Positions 23,205 to 32,350 of a DNA stretch of 32,420 bases are shown here, in pieces. Source of the DNA: Anaerobranca gottschalkii DSM 13577. GTDB taxonomy: Bacteria > Bacillota > Proteinivoracia > Proteinivoracales > Proteinivoracaceae. Every line of letters begins with the position of its first letter. The first letter of the stretch is position 1. Location of the stretch: positions 1 to 32,420 of the forward strand of contig NZ_FOIF01000024.1 in the NCBI RefSeq assembly GCF_900111575.1. The letters are read 5' to 3'. A program made the position numbers and the translations under genes. The notes under the pieces are model-generated. The model was not told the origin of the DNA, ran no database searches, and worked only from the letters and a program-made list of their open reading frames with translations.

Positions 23205-24494
23205 ATGACAAAGTTGACATCGAAAATTTTAAAGGGTTTATTTTTAGGGATGATAATTGGTTTAATACTAAACTTCATGCCTGAAAATTATGTTAAAGAT
23301 GTAGTAATTATTGATGGAATTTTATACCTTATAGGACAAATTTTTTTGAGGGCTATTATGATGATGGTAGTTCCATTAGTATTTATTTCGCTAGTAAATG
23401 GTTCTTCTGGTGTTGGTGATATTAAGAGGTTAGGAAGGATTGGAGGAAAAACCCTCTTATTTTACATCTTATCTACTACTGTTGCTATAACTATTGGGCT
23501 TGGTTTAGGATTATTAATTAAACCAGGTATTGGTATAGACTTGGCAAATAATGTTCAAAGCCAACCTAACATTAATGAAAACCTTCCTTTGGTAGAAGTA
23601 CTGCTTAATATGGTTCCTAGAAATCCAATAGAAGCATTAGCTAATGGTAATATGTTACAAGTCATAGTATTTGCTATTTTTACTGGTTTAGCTCTATCTA
23701 GTATTAAAGAAAAAGCTGAAAATATTATTAAAATCTTTGAATCATTAAATGAATTAGTTCTAAAAATGGTGGAATATGTAATGTATATAGCGCCTGTAGG
23801 TGTATTTGCTTTGATGGCAAGAACTTTTGCTACACAAGGTTATCAGTTAATGTTACCATTGTTAAAATACATGTTTGCAGTTATAGCTGCATTGGTAATA
23901 CATGGATTAGTAGTTTATGGTGGAATGTTAAAAGTCTTTACCCGCTTAAGTATAGTGAAATTTATCAAAAACTTTGCCCCAGCTTTATCTGTAGCCTTTT
24001 CAACGGCTAGCAGTGGAGCAACATTACCTGTAACCTTAGATACTGTTGTAAAAAGGCTAGGAGTTTCACCAAAAGTTGCTTCCTTTACTATACCTTTAGG
24101 GGCAACAATCAATATGGATGGAACTGCTTTAAAACAAGGGATTGCCACAGTATTTATAGCGCAAGTATTCGGTATAGAATTAACTTTTTCAGCAATTTTA
24201 ACAGTTATTTTGACAGCGACTTTAGCTTCCATAGGAACTGCAGGAGTACCGGGAGTAGGACTTATAATGCTTTCAATGGTTCTTAAATCAGTAGGTTTAC
24301 CGGTAGAAGGTATAGCCTTAATTATGGGTATAGATAGGCTTTTAGATATGTCAAGAACTGCTATTAATATTATGGGAGATGCTGTATGTACTGTAATTAT
24401 ATCTAAAATGGAAGGGGAATTTGATCAAAGTGTATTTGAAGCAGAGCCAGAAAAAGAAGAGAATTTTGAGAGTAGAAAAGCTCAACTAGCCTAA
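23205..24494 (+). CDS. dicarboxylate/amino acid:cation symporter (DAACS family)
   Basis: A 429-aa membrane transporter of the GltP/GltT/SstT type that takes up glutamate, aspartate or C4-dicarboxylates with Na+ or H+. It has eight membrane segments plus two re-entrant hairpins. The first hairpin carries TASSGATLPV, TM7 has NMDGTAL, the second hairpin has TAGVPGVG, and TM8 has DRLLDMSRTAINIMGDA. The Asp-Met-Ser-Arg in TM8 fits glutamate/aspartate carriers, but the exact substrate is uncertain. ATG 23205 is seven bases after GGGGAGG; the ATG two codons earlier is too close to that site. It has its own promoter and terminator. Confidence 0.93.
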   Translation: MTKLTSKILKGLFLGMIIGLILNFMPENYVKDVVIIDGILYLIGQIFLRAIMMMVVPLVFISLVNGSSGVGDIKRLGRIGGKTLLFYILSTTVAITIGLGLGLLIKPGIGIDLANNVQSQPNINENLPLVEVLLNMVPRNPIEALANGNMLQVIVFAIFTGLALSSIKEKAENIIKIFESLNELVLKMVEYVMYIAPVGVFALMARTFATQGYQLMLPLLKYMFAVIAALVIHGLVVYGGMLKVFTRLSIVKFIKNFAPALSVAFSTASSGATLPVTLDTVVKRLGVSPKVASFTIPLGATINMDGTALKQGIATVFIAQVFGIELTFSAILTVILTATLASIGTAGVPGVGLIMLSMVLKSVGLPVEGIALIMGIDRLLDMSRTAINIMGDAVCTVIISKMEGEFDQSVFEAEPEKEENFESRKAQLA

Positions 24495-24498
24495 AAAT

Positions 24499-24532
24499 TA
24501 ACCCTCCCTAAATTTCGGGAGGGTATTTTATT
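24499..24532 (+). terminator. intrinsic terminator of the symporter gene
   Basis: ACCCTCCC (24501-24508) with GGGAGGGT (24517-24524), followed by ATTTTATTATT. Confidence 0.85.
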
Positions 24533-24538
24533 ATTAAT

Positions 24539-24598
24539 TTGCAGGAATTATCTAGTAAATATAGAATAACTAATTATTAAAAATGAGAATAATTATTA
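24539..24598 (+). promoter_or_regulatory. possible Fur-box and weak promoter before the crtQ-crtO-uvdE cluster
   Basis: TGAGAATAATTATTA (24584-24598) matches 13 of 15 positions of the Fur 7-1-7 consensus TGATAATNATTATCA. Upstream, TTGCAG (24539-24544), 17 bases, TAGAAT (24562-24567) is a weak promoter candidate that would place the box just after the start. In AT-rich DNA this can be chance. Confidence 0.3.
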
Positions 24599-24740
24599 GT
24601 GTTTACAGGTGATTTGATGTTAAGTGAGGAATAAGTTTTATCCATCTAGCTAAATTAGAAGGAGGATTAATAATTGTAAGTTTAACAAATTTAAAGAAGT
24701 AAGGATCAGTAAGTTAAAAAATTTTAGGAGGAGGGGGAAG

Positions 24741-25829
24741 ATGACGGTATTTAGAATTATTATGTGGCTTTGTGGTTTGTGGTTATTGTTTAAAATACCC
24801 AATTTTATTTCAATAAGAGAAGGTTTGGAAGAAGAGTTGAAGGATGTATCTATAATAATACCGGCAAGGAACGAAGAAAACAGGTTGCCAGGATTATTAA
24901 AATCCCTAAAAGAACAAAGGGTTTATCCTAAAGAAGTAATCGTGATAGATGATCAGTCTACAGATAGGACCGTGGAGATTGCTAAAGATTACGGAGCAAA
25001 AGTAGTAAAGGGTAAACCATTACCTTCAGGATGGCAAGGAAAGTCATGGGCCCTCTGGCAAGGGGTAGAAAGCTCTACAGGAGAAATACTAATCTTTTTA
25101 GATGCTGATACCAGGATTGAACAGGATGGGCTAAAGAAGATATACACAGAATTTCTAAAAGAAAAAACTCCATTATCTATTCAACCGTATCATAAAATGG
25201 AGAAACTTTATGAAAATCTATCTGCTATTTTTAATTTAATTCTAATGATGGGTACTAATGTTTTTACACCACTAGGTAGAAGATTAAAACCTTTAGCCTT
25301 TTTCGGACCTTGCCAAATTATGACTAGGGAGGATTATTATAAAGTAGGTGGCCATAGTATGGCTAAGGGAAGTATTTTGGAAGACATAAGTTTAGGGAAA
25401 AATTTTTTGAAACAAGGAATACCTATAAGGTGTTTTGGTGGTAAGGGGGCTATTTCATTTAGGATGTATCCTGGAGGAATAGGGGAGATAATTGAAGGAT
25501 GGAGTAAAAATTTTGCATCTGGAGCTGGTCAAGTAGGGATTATTAATTTATTACTTATAAGTTTATGGGTTACAGGAATGGTGGGTATAACTATAAATAC
25601 TTTTAAGACCCTTTTAGTTGGGGAATATTTATTAGAAGTTTATGGTCTTTTTTTACTATATGGCTTACAACTTTACTGGTTTCTAGTTAAAATCGGTAAT
25701 TTTTCCCCTTTTATAATAATTTTCTTTCCTATCAACTTAATATTTTTCATTTATGTTTTTGTCCGGTCCATAGTAATGACCTTCATTTTAAAAAGAGTTA
25801 GTTGGAAAGGAAGAAAAATTAAAGTATAG
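24741..25829 (+). CDS. crtQ: CrtQ-like family 2 glycosyltransferase
   Basis: A 362-aa membrane-linked GT-A enzyme. TM1 covers about 1-20. The catalytic domain has PARNEE (41-46), VIDDQSTDRT with Asp70/Asp71, DAD (121-123), the segment LSIQPYHKMEKLYENLSAIF, acceptor-site Glu-Asp (214-215), FRMYPGG and EGWSKNFASGAG (252-263, with the Trp of the processive-like motif). Three C-terminal membrane helices follow, and the end is VSWKGRKIKV. This order and wording closely resemble S. aureus CrtQ, 4,4'-diaponeurosporenoate glucosyltransferase of staphyloxanthin synthesis. No carotenoid backbone genes are in the window, so the acceptor could be another lipid. The next gene is a crtO homologue. Confidence 0.85.
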   Translation: MTVFRIIMWLCGLWLLFKIPNFISIREGLEEELKDVSIIIPARNEENRLPGLLKSLKEQRVYPKEVIVIDDQSTDRTVEIAKDYGAKVVKGKPLPSGWQGKSWALWQGVESSTGEILIFLDADTRIEQDGLKKIYTEFLKEKTPLSIQPYHKMEKLYENLSAIFNLILMMGTNVFTPLGRRLKPLAFFGPCQIMTREDYYKVGGHSMAKGSILEDISLGKNFLKQGIPIRCFGGKGAISFRMYPGGIGEIIEGWSKNFASGAGQVGIINLLLISLWVTGMVGITINTFKTLLVGEYLLEVYGLFLLYGLQLYWFLVKIGNFSPFIIIFFPINLIFFIYVFVRSIVMTFILKRVSWKGRKIKV

Positions 25830-25841
25830 ATGGTGATAAAA

Positions 25842-26345
25842 ATGAGGATATTTTATTTTTCAACGGCAACAACAATTATTTTAAATATTTTCTTGTGGTT
25901 TATTATCCATATGACTTTTGGTTTTTTTGGCAATAAGTTTCCTAAAAAGTGGTTCGAAGGAAATAGAGGAATTTATAAAAGTTTTTCTTGGGAAGATGAA
26001 GGAAGGTTTTATGAAAGGGTTTTTAAAATAAAAAGGTGGAAAAAGTATTTACCAGATGGGGGAGATTTTTTTTCTAATGGTTTTGCTAAAAAACATTTAA
26101 AGACTAGAAACTATGAATATTTAATTACTTTTTTAGAAGAAACAAGGAGAGCAGAATTGGTTCACTGGTTACAAATTATACCAGTAATTATATTTTTCCT
26201 TTTTAACCTCTGGTGGGTAGGGCTAATAATGGTTATTTATGCCCTAGCTGTCAACCTCCCTTGCATTATTGCTCAGCGATATAATCGGCCAAGATTACAA
26301 AAGATAATAGATAGAGAAAAGTGTGAATTGGAGAAGGTGATTTGA
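25842..26345 (+). CDS. crtO: CrtO-like glycosyl-carotenoid acyltransferase
   Basis: A 167-aa protein with an N-terminal membrane helix (about 7-28), a charged cytosolic segment (KSFSWEDEGRFYERVFKIKRWKKYLPDG) and two further hydrophobic stretches (112-123 and 126-144). RAELVHW (103-109) and QRYNRPRL (145-152) are the strongest marks of CrtO, which in S. aureus esterifies the C6 hydroxyl of the glucosyl-carotenoid with a fatty acid as the last step of staphyloxanthin synthesis. The ATG at 25830 lies upstream of the GGTGAT site, so 25842 is chosen; it also matches the S. aureus N-terminal length. The pair crtQ-crtO would glycosylate then acylate one acceptor. Confidence 0.85.
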   Translation: MRIFYFSTATTIILNIFLWFIIHMTFGFFGNKFPKKWFEGNRGIYKSFSWEDEGRFYERVFKIKRWKKYLPDGGDFFSNGFAKKHLKTRNYEYLITFLEETRRAELVHWLQIIPVIIFFLFNLWWVGLIMVIYALAVNLPCIIAQRYNRPRLQKIIDREKCELEKVI

Positions 26346-27595
26346 TGGCTATCGGCTATGCATGTATTACATTAGGGATAAAAGATTCTTTAAAAGGTTG
26401 TGTTTTAAAAAATGCTACAGAAAGGAAATTATTAGAAATCATTGAGCACAATTTAGGGGTTTTAGAAAGACAAATAGAATATAATCTGGAAAATAATATC
26501 AGACTTTTTAGAATTAGTTCAGATATAATTCCCTTTGGTTCCCATATTATAAATGAGTTAAAATGGTGGGAAATATTTAAAGAAAAGCTAGAAAAAATAG
26601 GGGACAAAATAAAGGATAATGGGATTAGGGTATCTATGCATCCCGGTCAATACACAGTTTTAAATTCCCCTAATGAAGAAGTTGTAAGAAATGCTGTCAG
26701 AGATTTAGAATATCATTGCAGATTTTTAGATAGTCTAAAAGTTGATAAAGCCTGTAAGGTGATTTTACATATTGGAGGTATTTATGGTGACAAAAGGAAA
26801 GCCTTAACTAGGTTTTCCAAAAATTACTCTAAGTTAGGTGATAATTTAAAAAAAAGATTGGTTATAGAAAATGATGAAAAGGCTTTTAATATTAAAGAAG
26901 TATTAGATCTAGGGGTAAGTTTAGGAATACCAGTTGTTTTTGACAATCTTCACCATACTATAAATAAGCCAGAAGGAGAAAAAGGAGATCTATACTGGAT
27001 AAAAAAGGCAGGAGATACATGGGAAGATGGCGATGGAAAGCAAAAAATCCATTACTCGCAACAAAAAATAGGGGGGAAAGTAGGTAGCCATTCAGACACC
27101 ATTTTTGTACAAGATTTTTTTGATTACTATAAAGAAATAGGTGGAGATAATTTTGATATTATGTTAGAAGTCAAAGATAAAGACTTATCGGCAATTAAAT
27201 GTATTAATTGTATTGAAAAGGCAAGTATAACCGAGCTGGAAAAGGAGTGGGCAAAATATAAATATATTGTTTTAGAAAAATCAGCTAAAATATACGGGGA
27301 AATACGGAACTTATTGAAAGATAAAAGTAACCCTCAACCTTTAGTATTTTATAATTTAATAGACACTGCATTAAAATTGCCGGAAAATAAAGGGGGAGCA
27401 GTTAATGCTTTAGAACATATATGGGGATATTTTAAAGATAAAGCTACCCCTAAAGAAAAGGAAAAATTTTTTCTATTATTAAATGAATATAAAATAGAAG
27501 ACAAACCGTTGGAGAAGGTTAAAAATTACTTAGCCAGCTTATCAAATAAATATCAAGAGAACTATCTTCTCCGATCTTATTATTTTCTTTATTAA
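26345..27595 (+). CDS. uvsE: UV damage endonuclease UvdE/UvsE with C-terminal DUF1722-like domain
   Basis: UvdE nicks DNA 5' of cyclobutane dimers, 6-4 photoproducts and abasic sites. In the 416-aa protein, the TIM barrel spans about 1-290. Metal-site residues match the Thermus enzyme one for one: His99 (SMHPGQ), His142, Glu175 (IENDE), Asp200 and His203 (FDNLHHT), His236, His249 (GSHSD) and Glu275 (LEVKDK). Residues about 325-416 add a second region (VNALEHIWGYFKDKATPKEKEK ... LLRSYYF) resembling DUF1722 (YbgA), a domain found beside photolyase genes. Typical Bacillus UvsE is about 320 aa. The ATG overlaps the crtO stop codon by one base (TGATG), so the three genes are coupled. Confidence 0.88.
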   Translation: MAIGYACITLGIKDSLKGCVLKNATERKLLEIIEHNLGVLERQIEYNLENNIRLFRISSDIIPFGSHIINELKWWEIFKEKLEKIGDKIKDNGIRVSMHPGQYTVLNSPNEEVVRNAVRDLEYHCRFLDSLKVDKACKVILHIGGIYGDKRKALTRFSKNYSKLGDNLKKRLVIENDEKAFNIKEVLDLGVSLGIPVVFDNLHHTINKPEGEKGDLYWIKKAGDTWEDGDGKQKIHYSQQKIGGKVGSHSDTIFVQDFFDYYKEIGGDNFDIMLEVKDKDLSAIKCINCIEKASITELEKEWAKYKYIVLEKSAKIYGEIRNLLKDKSNPQPLVFYNLIDTALKLPENKGGAVNALEHIWGYFKDKATPKEKEKFFLLLNEYKIEDKPLEKVKNYLASLSNKYQENYLLRSYYFLY

Positions 27596-27601
27596 TATAT
27601 A

Positions 27602-27627
27602 TAAGCCAAGGAAAAATCCTTGGCTTA
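27602..27627. terminator. hairpin terminator between convergent uvsE and glvA
   Basis: TAAGCCAAGGA (27602-27612), loop AAAA, TCCTTGGCTTA (27617-27627): an 11-bp perfect stem between two converging genes. Neither side has a long T run, so efficiency is uncertain. Confidence 0.65.
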
Positions 27628-27647
27628 GTAAGTTTTAAAGATGAGGT

Positions 27648-28991
<1,344 letters not shown>

Positions 28992-29032
28992 TTACTGATT
29001 TTGACACAATTTCGTATATAACAATAATCATA

Positions 29033-29094
29033 GGGATTCGCCTCATGGTTAATTTGTTTTTTGGCAATTTTCATTTCACCCGAGGCGTAATACC
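29033..29094 (-). other. imperfect stem-loop in the glvC-glvA spacer
   Basis: CGCCTC (29039-29044) pairs with GAGGCG (29082-29087), and flanking GGGATT / AATACC bases extend the stem imperfectly, closing a 37-base loop. No T run follows on the minus strand. It may affect mRNA stability or processing between the transporter and enzyme genes. Confidence 0.45.
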
Positions 29095-29109
29095 TTTTAT
29101 TAACAGTGA

Positions 29110-30660
29110 TTATTTCAATAAACCTTCAAAATGCTCCCTTACTTGAGAAACAGATAATCCAACAATTACTTGGATACTATTTTCTTTTACTACTAATCCA
29201 TGGGCACCAATACTTAAAAAGTATTTATCATCTTTAACTAAAGAAGGATCTTTCACAGTTACCCTTAACCTTGTAGCACAACTGGTAACATCGACTATAT
29301 TATCTTTTCCACCTAATCCAACTAAAATATCCTTAGCTTTCCCAGCAAAAGAGTTGGATTTTCCTTGTTGATAATCTTTTTTAGTATAAAGTTTTGTTTC
29401 ATCCTCATCTTTTTGACGGCCTGGTAATGGAATATCTAATTTGAGGATTAAGTATCTAAATAGGAAGAAATAGATAGCAGTGAAAGCTAGACCTATTAAT
29501 ATTTGGATTAAATAAGTAGTCCAATGGTTAGCAAATAAAGGAACCCAGTTCATAAAAGCAAATTCTATTAAACCTCCACCAAAATTACCGACAACTCCAA
29601 AGGCATACATAGTTGCAGCCATAGTAGCAGCTAACACTGAATGAATGGCGAATAAATAAGGTGCAATAAATAGGAAAGTAAATTCGATAGGCTCAGTAAT
29701 ACCAGTAACTACAGAGGTTAAAGTAGCGGCTAAAAGTAAACCACCAACTTTTTTACGGTTTTGAGGTTTTGCAGTTAAATACATAGCTAAAGCTATACCA
29801 GGAACACCAAAAATTTTAGAGTTACCATGAAGGGCAAAACCATATGGGAACATCTCTCTTAATGGTTCAGTGCTTTGAGCAAGGGCTGGTAAATTTTCAA
29901 TCCATTGAGCAACAATACCACCTTCAACAACAGCAGGACCAAACAAGAATGGGGCATAAATAAAGTGATGTAATCCAGTTGGTATAAGTATCCTTTCTAA
30001 GAAAGTATATAACCAAACCCCAAAGACTCCAGAAGATACCATTAAACCTTGTAGTGAAGTAATTCCCTGTTGAATTACAGGCCATACAAAACAAGTAAAT
30101 AATGCTATTGGGAACATTAGTATAAAAGCTACAATTGATACTAAAGGAGTTCCCTGGAATATACCTAACCATTCAGGTAGTTCTTTTTCAAAGTATTTAT
30201 TGTGTAACCATATCATAATGGCGGCGACAACAATACCACCTAAAACACCGGTATCTAATGTTCTTCTTCCTGCAACTTCCGTTACACCAATTAATCCATC
30301 GGCAGTAAGGAAATTTTCATATCCAAAAAAATCTCCCCAATGGGCTAAAATTCCATTGATGTAGTAATTGAATACAACATAACCAACAAAAGATACAAAA
30401 ACTGCTCTACCTGGGGCTTTCTTAGCCAAAGCAATTGGAAGACCTAAAACAAATATAAATGGCATATTTTGAAAAATAGTTAAGCTGGCAATAAGAACAG
30501 TATCCCAAAATCCATGCCAGATTGTACCTTCTTGGGCTAGAGAAGGAAAAAGTGATGTATTAAGCATAACAACTGAAAGCCCTAACATCGCCCCAAAGAA
30601 TGGGAACAATAGAACCGGTGCCATCATGGCACTGCCAAAACGTTGAAGTTTACCTCTCAT
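29110..30660 (-). CDS. glvC: PTS EIICB, maltose/alpha-glucoside specific
   Basis: A 516-aa fused transporter. The EIIC domain (about 1-415, roughly ten membrane segments) has the glucose-family marks GLHHFIYAPF, FALHGNSKIFG and TSVVTGITEPIEFTFLFIAP. A linker (about 420-440) leads to the EIIB domain with the phosphorylated Cys in DVTSCATRLRVTV. There is no EIIA domain, as in Bacillus GlvC, so an EIIA(Glc)-type protein encoded elsewhere must supply phosphate. The start at 30660 follows GGGAGG; an in-frame upstream start has no such site. It imports maltose as maltose-6'-phosphate for GlvA. Confidence 0.94.
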   Translation of the reverse strand: MRGKLQRFGSAMMAPVLLFPFFGAMLGLSVVMLNTSLFPSLAQEGTIWHGFWDTVLIASLTIFQNMPFIFVLGLPIALAKKAPGRAVFVSFVGYVVFNYYINGILAHWGDFFGYENFLTADGLIGVTEVAGRRTLDTGVLGGIVVAAIMIWLHNKYFEKELPEWLGIFQGTPLVSIVAFILMFPIALFTCFVWPVIQQGITSLQGLMVSSGVFGVWLYTFLERILIPTGLHHFIYAPFLFGPAVVEGGIVAQWIENLPALAQSTEPLREMFPYGFALHGNSKIFGVPGIALAMYLTAKPQNRKKVGGLLLAATLTSVVTGITEPIEFTFLFIAPYLFAIHSVLAATMAATMYAFGVVGNFGGGLIEFAFMNWVPLFANHWTTYLIQILIGLAFTAIYFFLFRYLILKLDIPLPGRQKDEDETKLYTKKDYQQGKSNSFAGKAKDILVGLGGKDNIVDVTSCATRLRVTVKDPSLVKDDKYFLSIGAHGLVVKENSIQVIVGLSVSQVREHFEGLLK

Positions 30661-30691
30661 AAAACAACCTCCCTTTTTTATTGACAATTAG

Positions 30692-30721
30692 ATTTTACTA
30701 AAAGAAAAGGAATTTCTTCAA
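30692..30721 (-). promoter_or_regulatory. glvC-glvA promoter
   Basis: On the minus strand TTGAAG (30721-30716), 18 bases, TAAAAT (30697-30692). GAAGAAATTCC overlaps the -35, and GGGAAATTTC occurs about 70 bases upstream (30780-30789); these related blocks could be sites for the RpiR regulator encoded just before. Confidence 0.55.
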
Positions 30722-30791
30722 TATTTTTAGATAATTAAGATAAATATAAAATCAAAAGATAAATTTTCCCTTTTTCTGAGAAATTTCCCAC

Positions 30792-30817
30792 GAAAAAAGG
30801 TAGGTTTTTACCTACCT
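30792..30817 (-). terminator. intrinsic terminator of the glv regulator gene
   Basis: AGGTAGGT / ACCTACCT (plus-strand arms 30798-30805 and 30810-30817), loop of 4, then TTTTTT on the minus strand. It separates the regulator transcript from glvC-glvA. Confidence 0.85.
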
Positions 30818-30825
30818 AGTGTCCT

Positions 30826-31575
30826 TTAAGTTTTTTTATGTAATGCAAGATACAATCTTGTCAATGCTTCTACGACAATATAAAAAGTAGCAAAGGTCCA
30901 GTAATGTTGTTCTTTGTTAACTGGGATGTAAGAAGAAATTGCATATAAATTACAGTCTGCCATAGAAGAAAGGTAATTACTTTTTAAATTAGTTAAAGAA
31001 ATGGTTTTTATATTTCTGCTTTTTAGTTGTTTCATCACATGTTTTAATCGATCTGTTTCTCCAGATAAGGAAATAACAAAAAAGACATCTTCGGAGGTTA
31101 AATCATTAAGGATTAAATTAAATTCTGTGTTATCATAAACTATATGTAAAAATTTGTTACATATAACTAAATTTCTTTGTAACTCTTTGGCTATATTGTA
31201 TTGGGCTAACCCAGTTACATAAATAAATCCCCTTTTAGAATTCTTAAGCAATTGGCAGGCCTTTAATAAACTATTATCATCAATACTTTTTATAGTTCTT
31301 TTTATATCCATAAAAAGCCCTTCTTTATACCGCATAGGATTTCCTGATGAATTTTCCCCTTCCATCTGTTGTTTTAAGTAATAGCGAAATTCACTATAAC
31401 CGGAAAAACCTAATTTTTTTGCAAAACGCAAAATGGAGGATTTGGATATGTTACACTTTTCCTCTAATTCTGTGATTGTCAATTTATAACTGTTTTTGTT
31501 AGATAAAATATAGTTAAGGATATGTAAATCTGTGGGGTTTAGATCATTATAATACTTATTTATTAACTTATCCAT
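30826..31575 (-). CDS. glvR: RpiR-family regulator, GlvR-like
   Basis: A 249-aa regulator with an N-terminal HTH_6 domain (residues 1-70; LTITELEEKCNISKSSILRFAKKLGFSGYSEFRYYLKQQ) and a C-terminal SIS domain (about 110-235; GFIYVTGLAQYNIAK, then VISLSGETDRLKHVMKQL). Bacillus GlvR (YfiA), of the same family, activates the glv operon in the presence of maltose. This gene is first in a cluster with glvC and glvA on the same strand, but its own terminator separates it. GAGGGGA precedes the ATG. Likely ligand: maltose-6'-phosphate or another sugar phosphate. Confidence 0.88.
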   Translation of the reverse strand: MDKLINKYYNDLNPTDLHILNYILSNKNSYKLTITELEEKCNISKSSILRFAKKLGFSGYSEFRYYLKQQMEGENSSGNPMRYKEGLFMDIKRTIKSIDDNSLLKACQLLKNSKRGFIYVTGLAQYNIAKELQRNLVICNKFLHIVYDNTEFNLILNDLTSEDVFFVISLSGETDRLKHVMKQLKSRNIKTISLTNLKSNYLSSMADCNLYAISSYIPVNKEQHYWTFATFYIVVEALTRLYLALHKKT

Positions 31576-31746
31576 GAAAATCCCCTCCTAATAGGATTAT
31601 ACAAAATTTTAACATTAATTTAGAAGTAAAGAAAGGGTAGGTATTTAATTATATTTCCTTAAATTAGAGACTTACAAATAAAAATAGAAATTTTATTTTT
31701 AGGAAATACTAAATTTGAAATAAAATTAGAAGGGAGGGAAAATAAG

Positions 31747-31905
31747 GTGAAGGTAAATAAAAGCATTGCTTGCACAGTAAATGAATGTAAATATCATGCT
31801 AAAAGCGAGTCTTATTGTAGTTTAGATCATATAAATGTTGTTAAACATGAAGCAAGGGCAAGAAACCAAGAAGCTACTGACTGTGGCAGCTTTGAAACCG
31901 AATAA
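31747..31905 (+). CDS. DUF1540 small cysteine protein
   Basis: A GTG at 31747, eight bases after GGGAGGG, opens a 52-aa frame. It contains the DUF1540 pattern: IACTVNECKYHAKSESYCSLDHINV, then EATDCGSFE, with Cys9, Cys14, Cys24 and Cys46. The four Cys suggest a single bound metal ion, though this has not been shown for the family as far as I know. DUF1540 proteins are common in clostridia and bacilli and have no established function. A long hairpin terminator follows, so the gene is a single unit, divergent from the glv regulator. Confidence 0.88.
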   Translation: MKVNKSIACTVNECKYHAKSESYCSLDHINVVKHEARARNQEATDCGSFETE

Positions 31906-31915
31906 AAAGGGAATT

Positions 31916-31952
31916 AAAAGTTATGCTGACATCAAGTTGGCATAACTTTTTT
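31916..31952 (+). terminator. intrinsic terminator of the DUF1540 gene
   Basis: AAAAGTTATGCTGAC (31916-31930) with GTTGGCATAACTTTT (31936-31950), two G-U pairs, loop of 5, then TT. Confidence 0.85.
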
Positions 31953-31978
31953 GATTATTATTTATTGAAAAACAATTG

Positions 31979-32037
31979 TTGACGAATAAATATATTTATG
32001 TTATATTAAAAGAAATTGAGCAACCGTTTGCACAATT
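31979..32037 (+). promoter_or_regulatory. promoter with LacI-type operator, no gene visible downstream
   Basis: TTGACG (31979-31984), 17 bases, TATATT (32002-32007). From 32014 to 32037 lies a 24-base dyad: AATTG, A, GCAA, C, CG, T, TTGC, A, CAATT; 20 of 24 positions are symmetric and the CG centre is that of LacI/GalR operators (GCAANCGNTTGC). It covers the expected start site. No open reading frame follows in the plus direction before the inverted repeat at 32171. Confidence 0.75.
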
Positions 32038-32170
32038 ATATTTGTCAATTCAATAAGTTTTTCATATCCTAAGATGAGTTGACATTAGTAATCAGTATCG
32101 GTAATGTAAAAAGTTCTATGAAAAAATAGATTAAATACCACACGAACAGATTAGCATAAAGAAAAATAAC
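32038..32170. other. intergenic stretch without a recognisable gene
   Basis: AT-rich DNA between the LacI-type operator and the inverted repeat. It holds a weak promoter-like pair, TTGACA (32079-32084) and TAATGT (32102-32107), and a short dyad ACATTA / TAATGT. I find no reading frame with a ribosome binding site. Confidence 0.5.
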
Positions 32171-32319
32171 GTAATCGCTCTTGACAAACAGTCTTAAAAG
32201 GCTAATTCAAAGATACAAGGGCGAAGGGAACAAAAGAAAGGCATAACAAATAAGCCCTTGACGTTACCAATTTTAGCCTTTTAAGACTTCGGTTTGTCAA
32301 GAGTTCGCAAGCCGATTAC
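32171..32319. repeat. long interrupted inverted repeat, possible end of a mobile element
   Basis: Three blocks pair in order: GTAATCG (32171-32177) with CGATTAC (32313-32319), CTCTTGACAAAC (32178-32189) with GTTTGTCAAGAG (32292-32303), and GTCTTAAAAGGCTAA (32191-32205) with TTAGCCTTTTAAGAC (32273-32287). That is 34 pairs with small unpaired insertions on the right arm. Inside, CAAGGGC (32216-32222) pairs with GCCCTTG (32254-32260). There is no T run. It lies next to the 3' end of a partial minus-strand gene. Confidence 0.85.
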
Positions 32320-32350
32320 TAGTTCCTGCCCGGGCTCTGCTAAACAAAAG

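Noticed and set aside
24661-24702. Small reading frame after AGAAGGAGGATTAATA
   Set aside because: There is a good ribosome binding site, but the codon at proper spacing is ATT or GTA and the frame is only about eight codons.
32079-32107. Second promoter TTGACA...TAATGT
   Set aside because: The -35 is perfect but the -10 matches only three of six bases and no gene follows.
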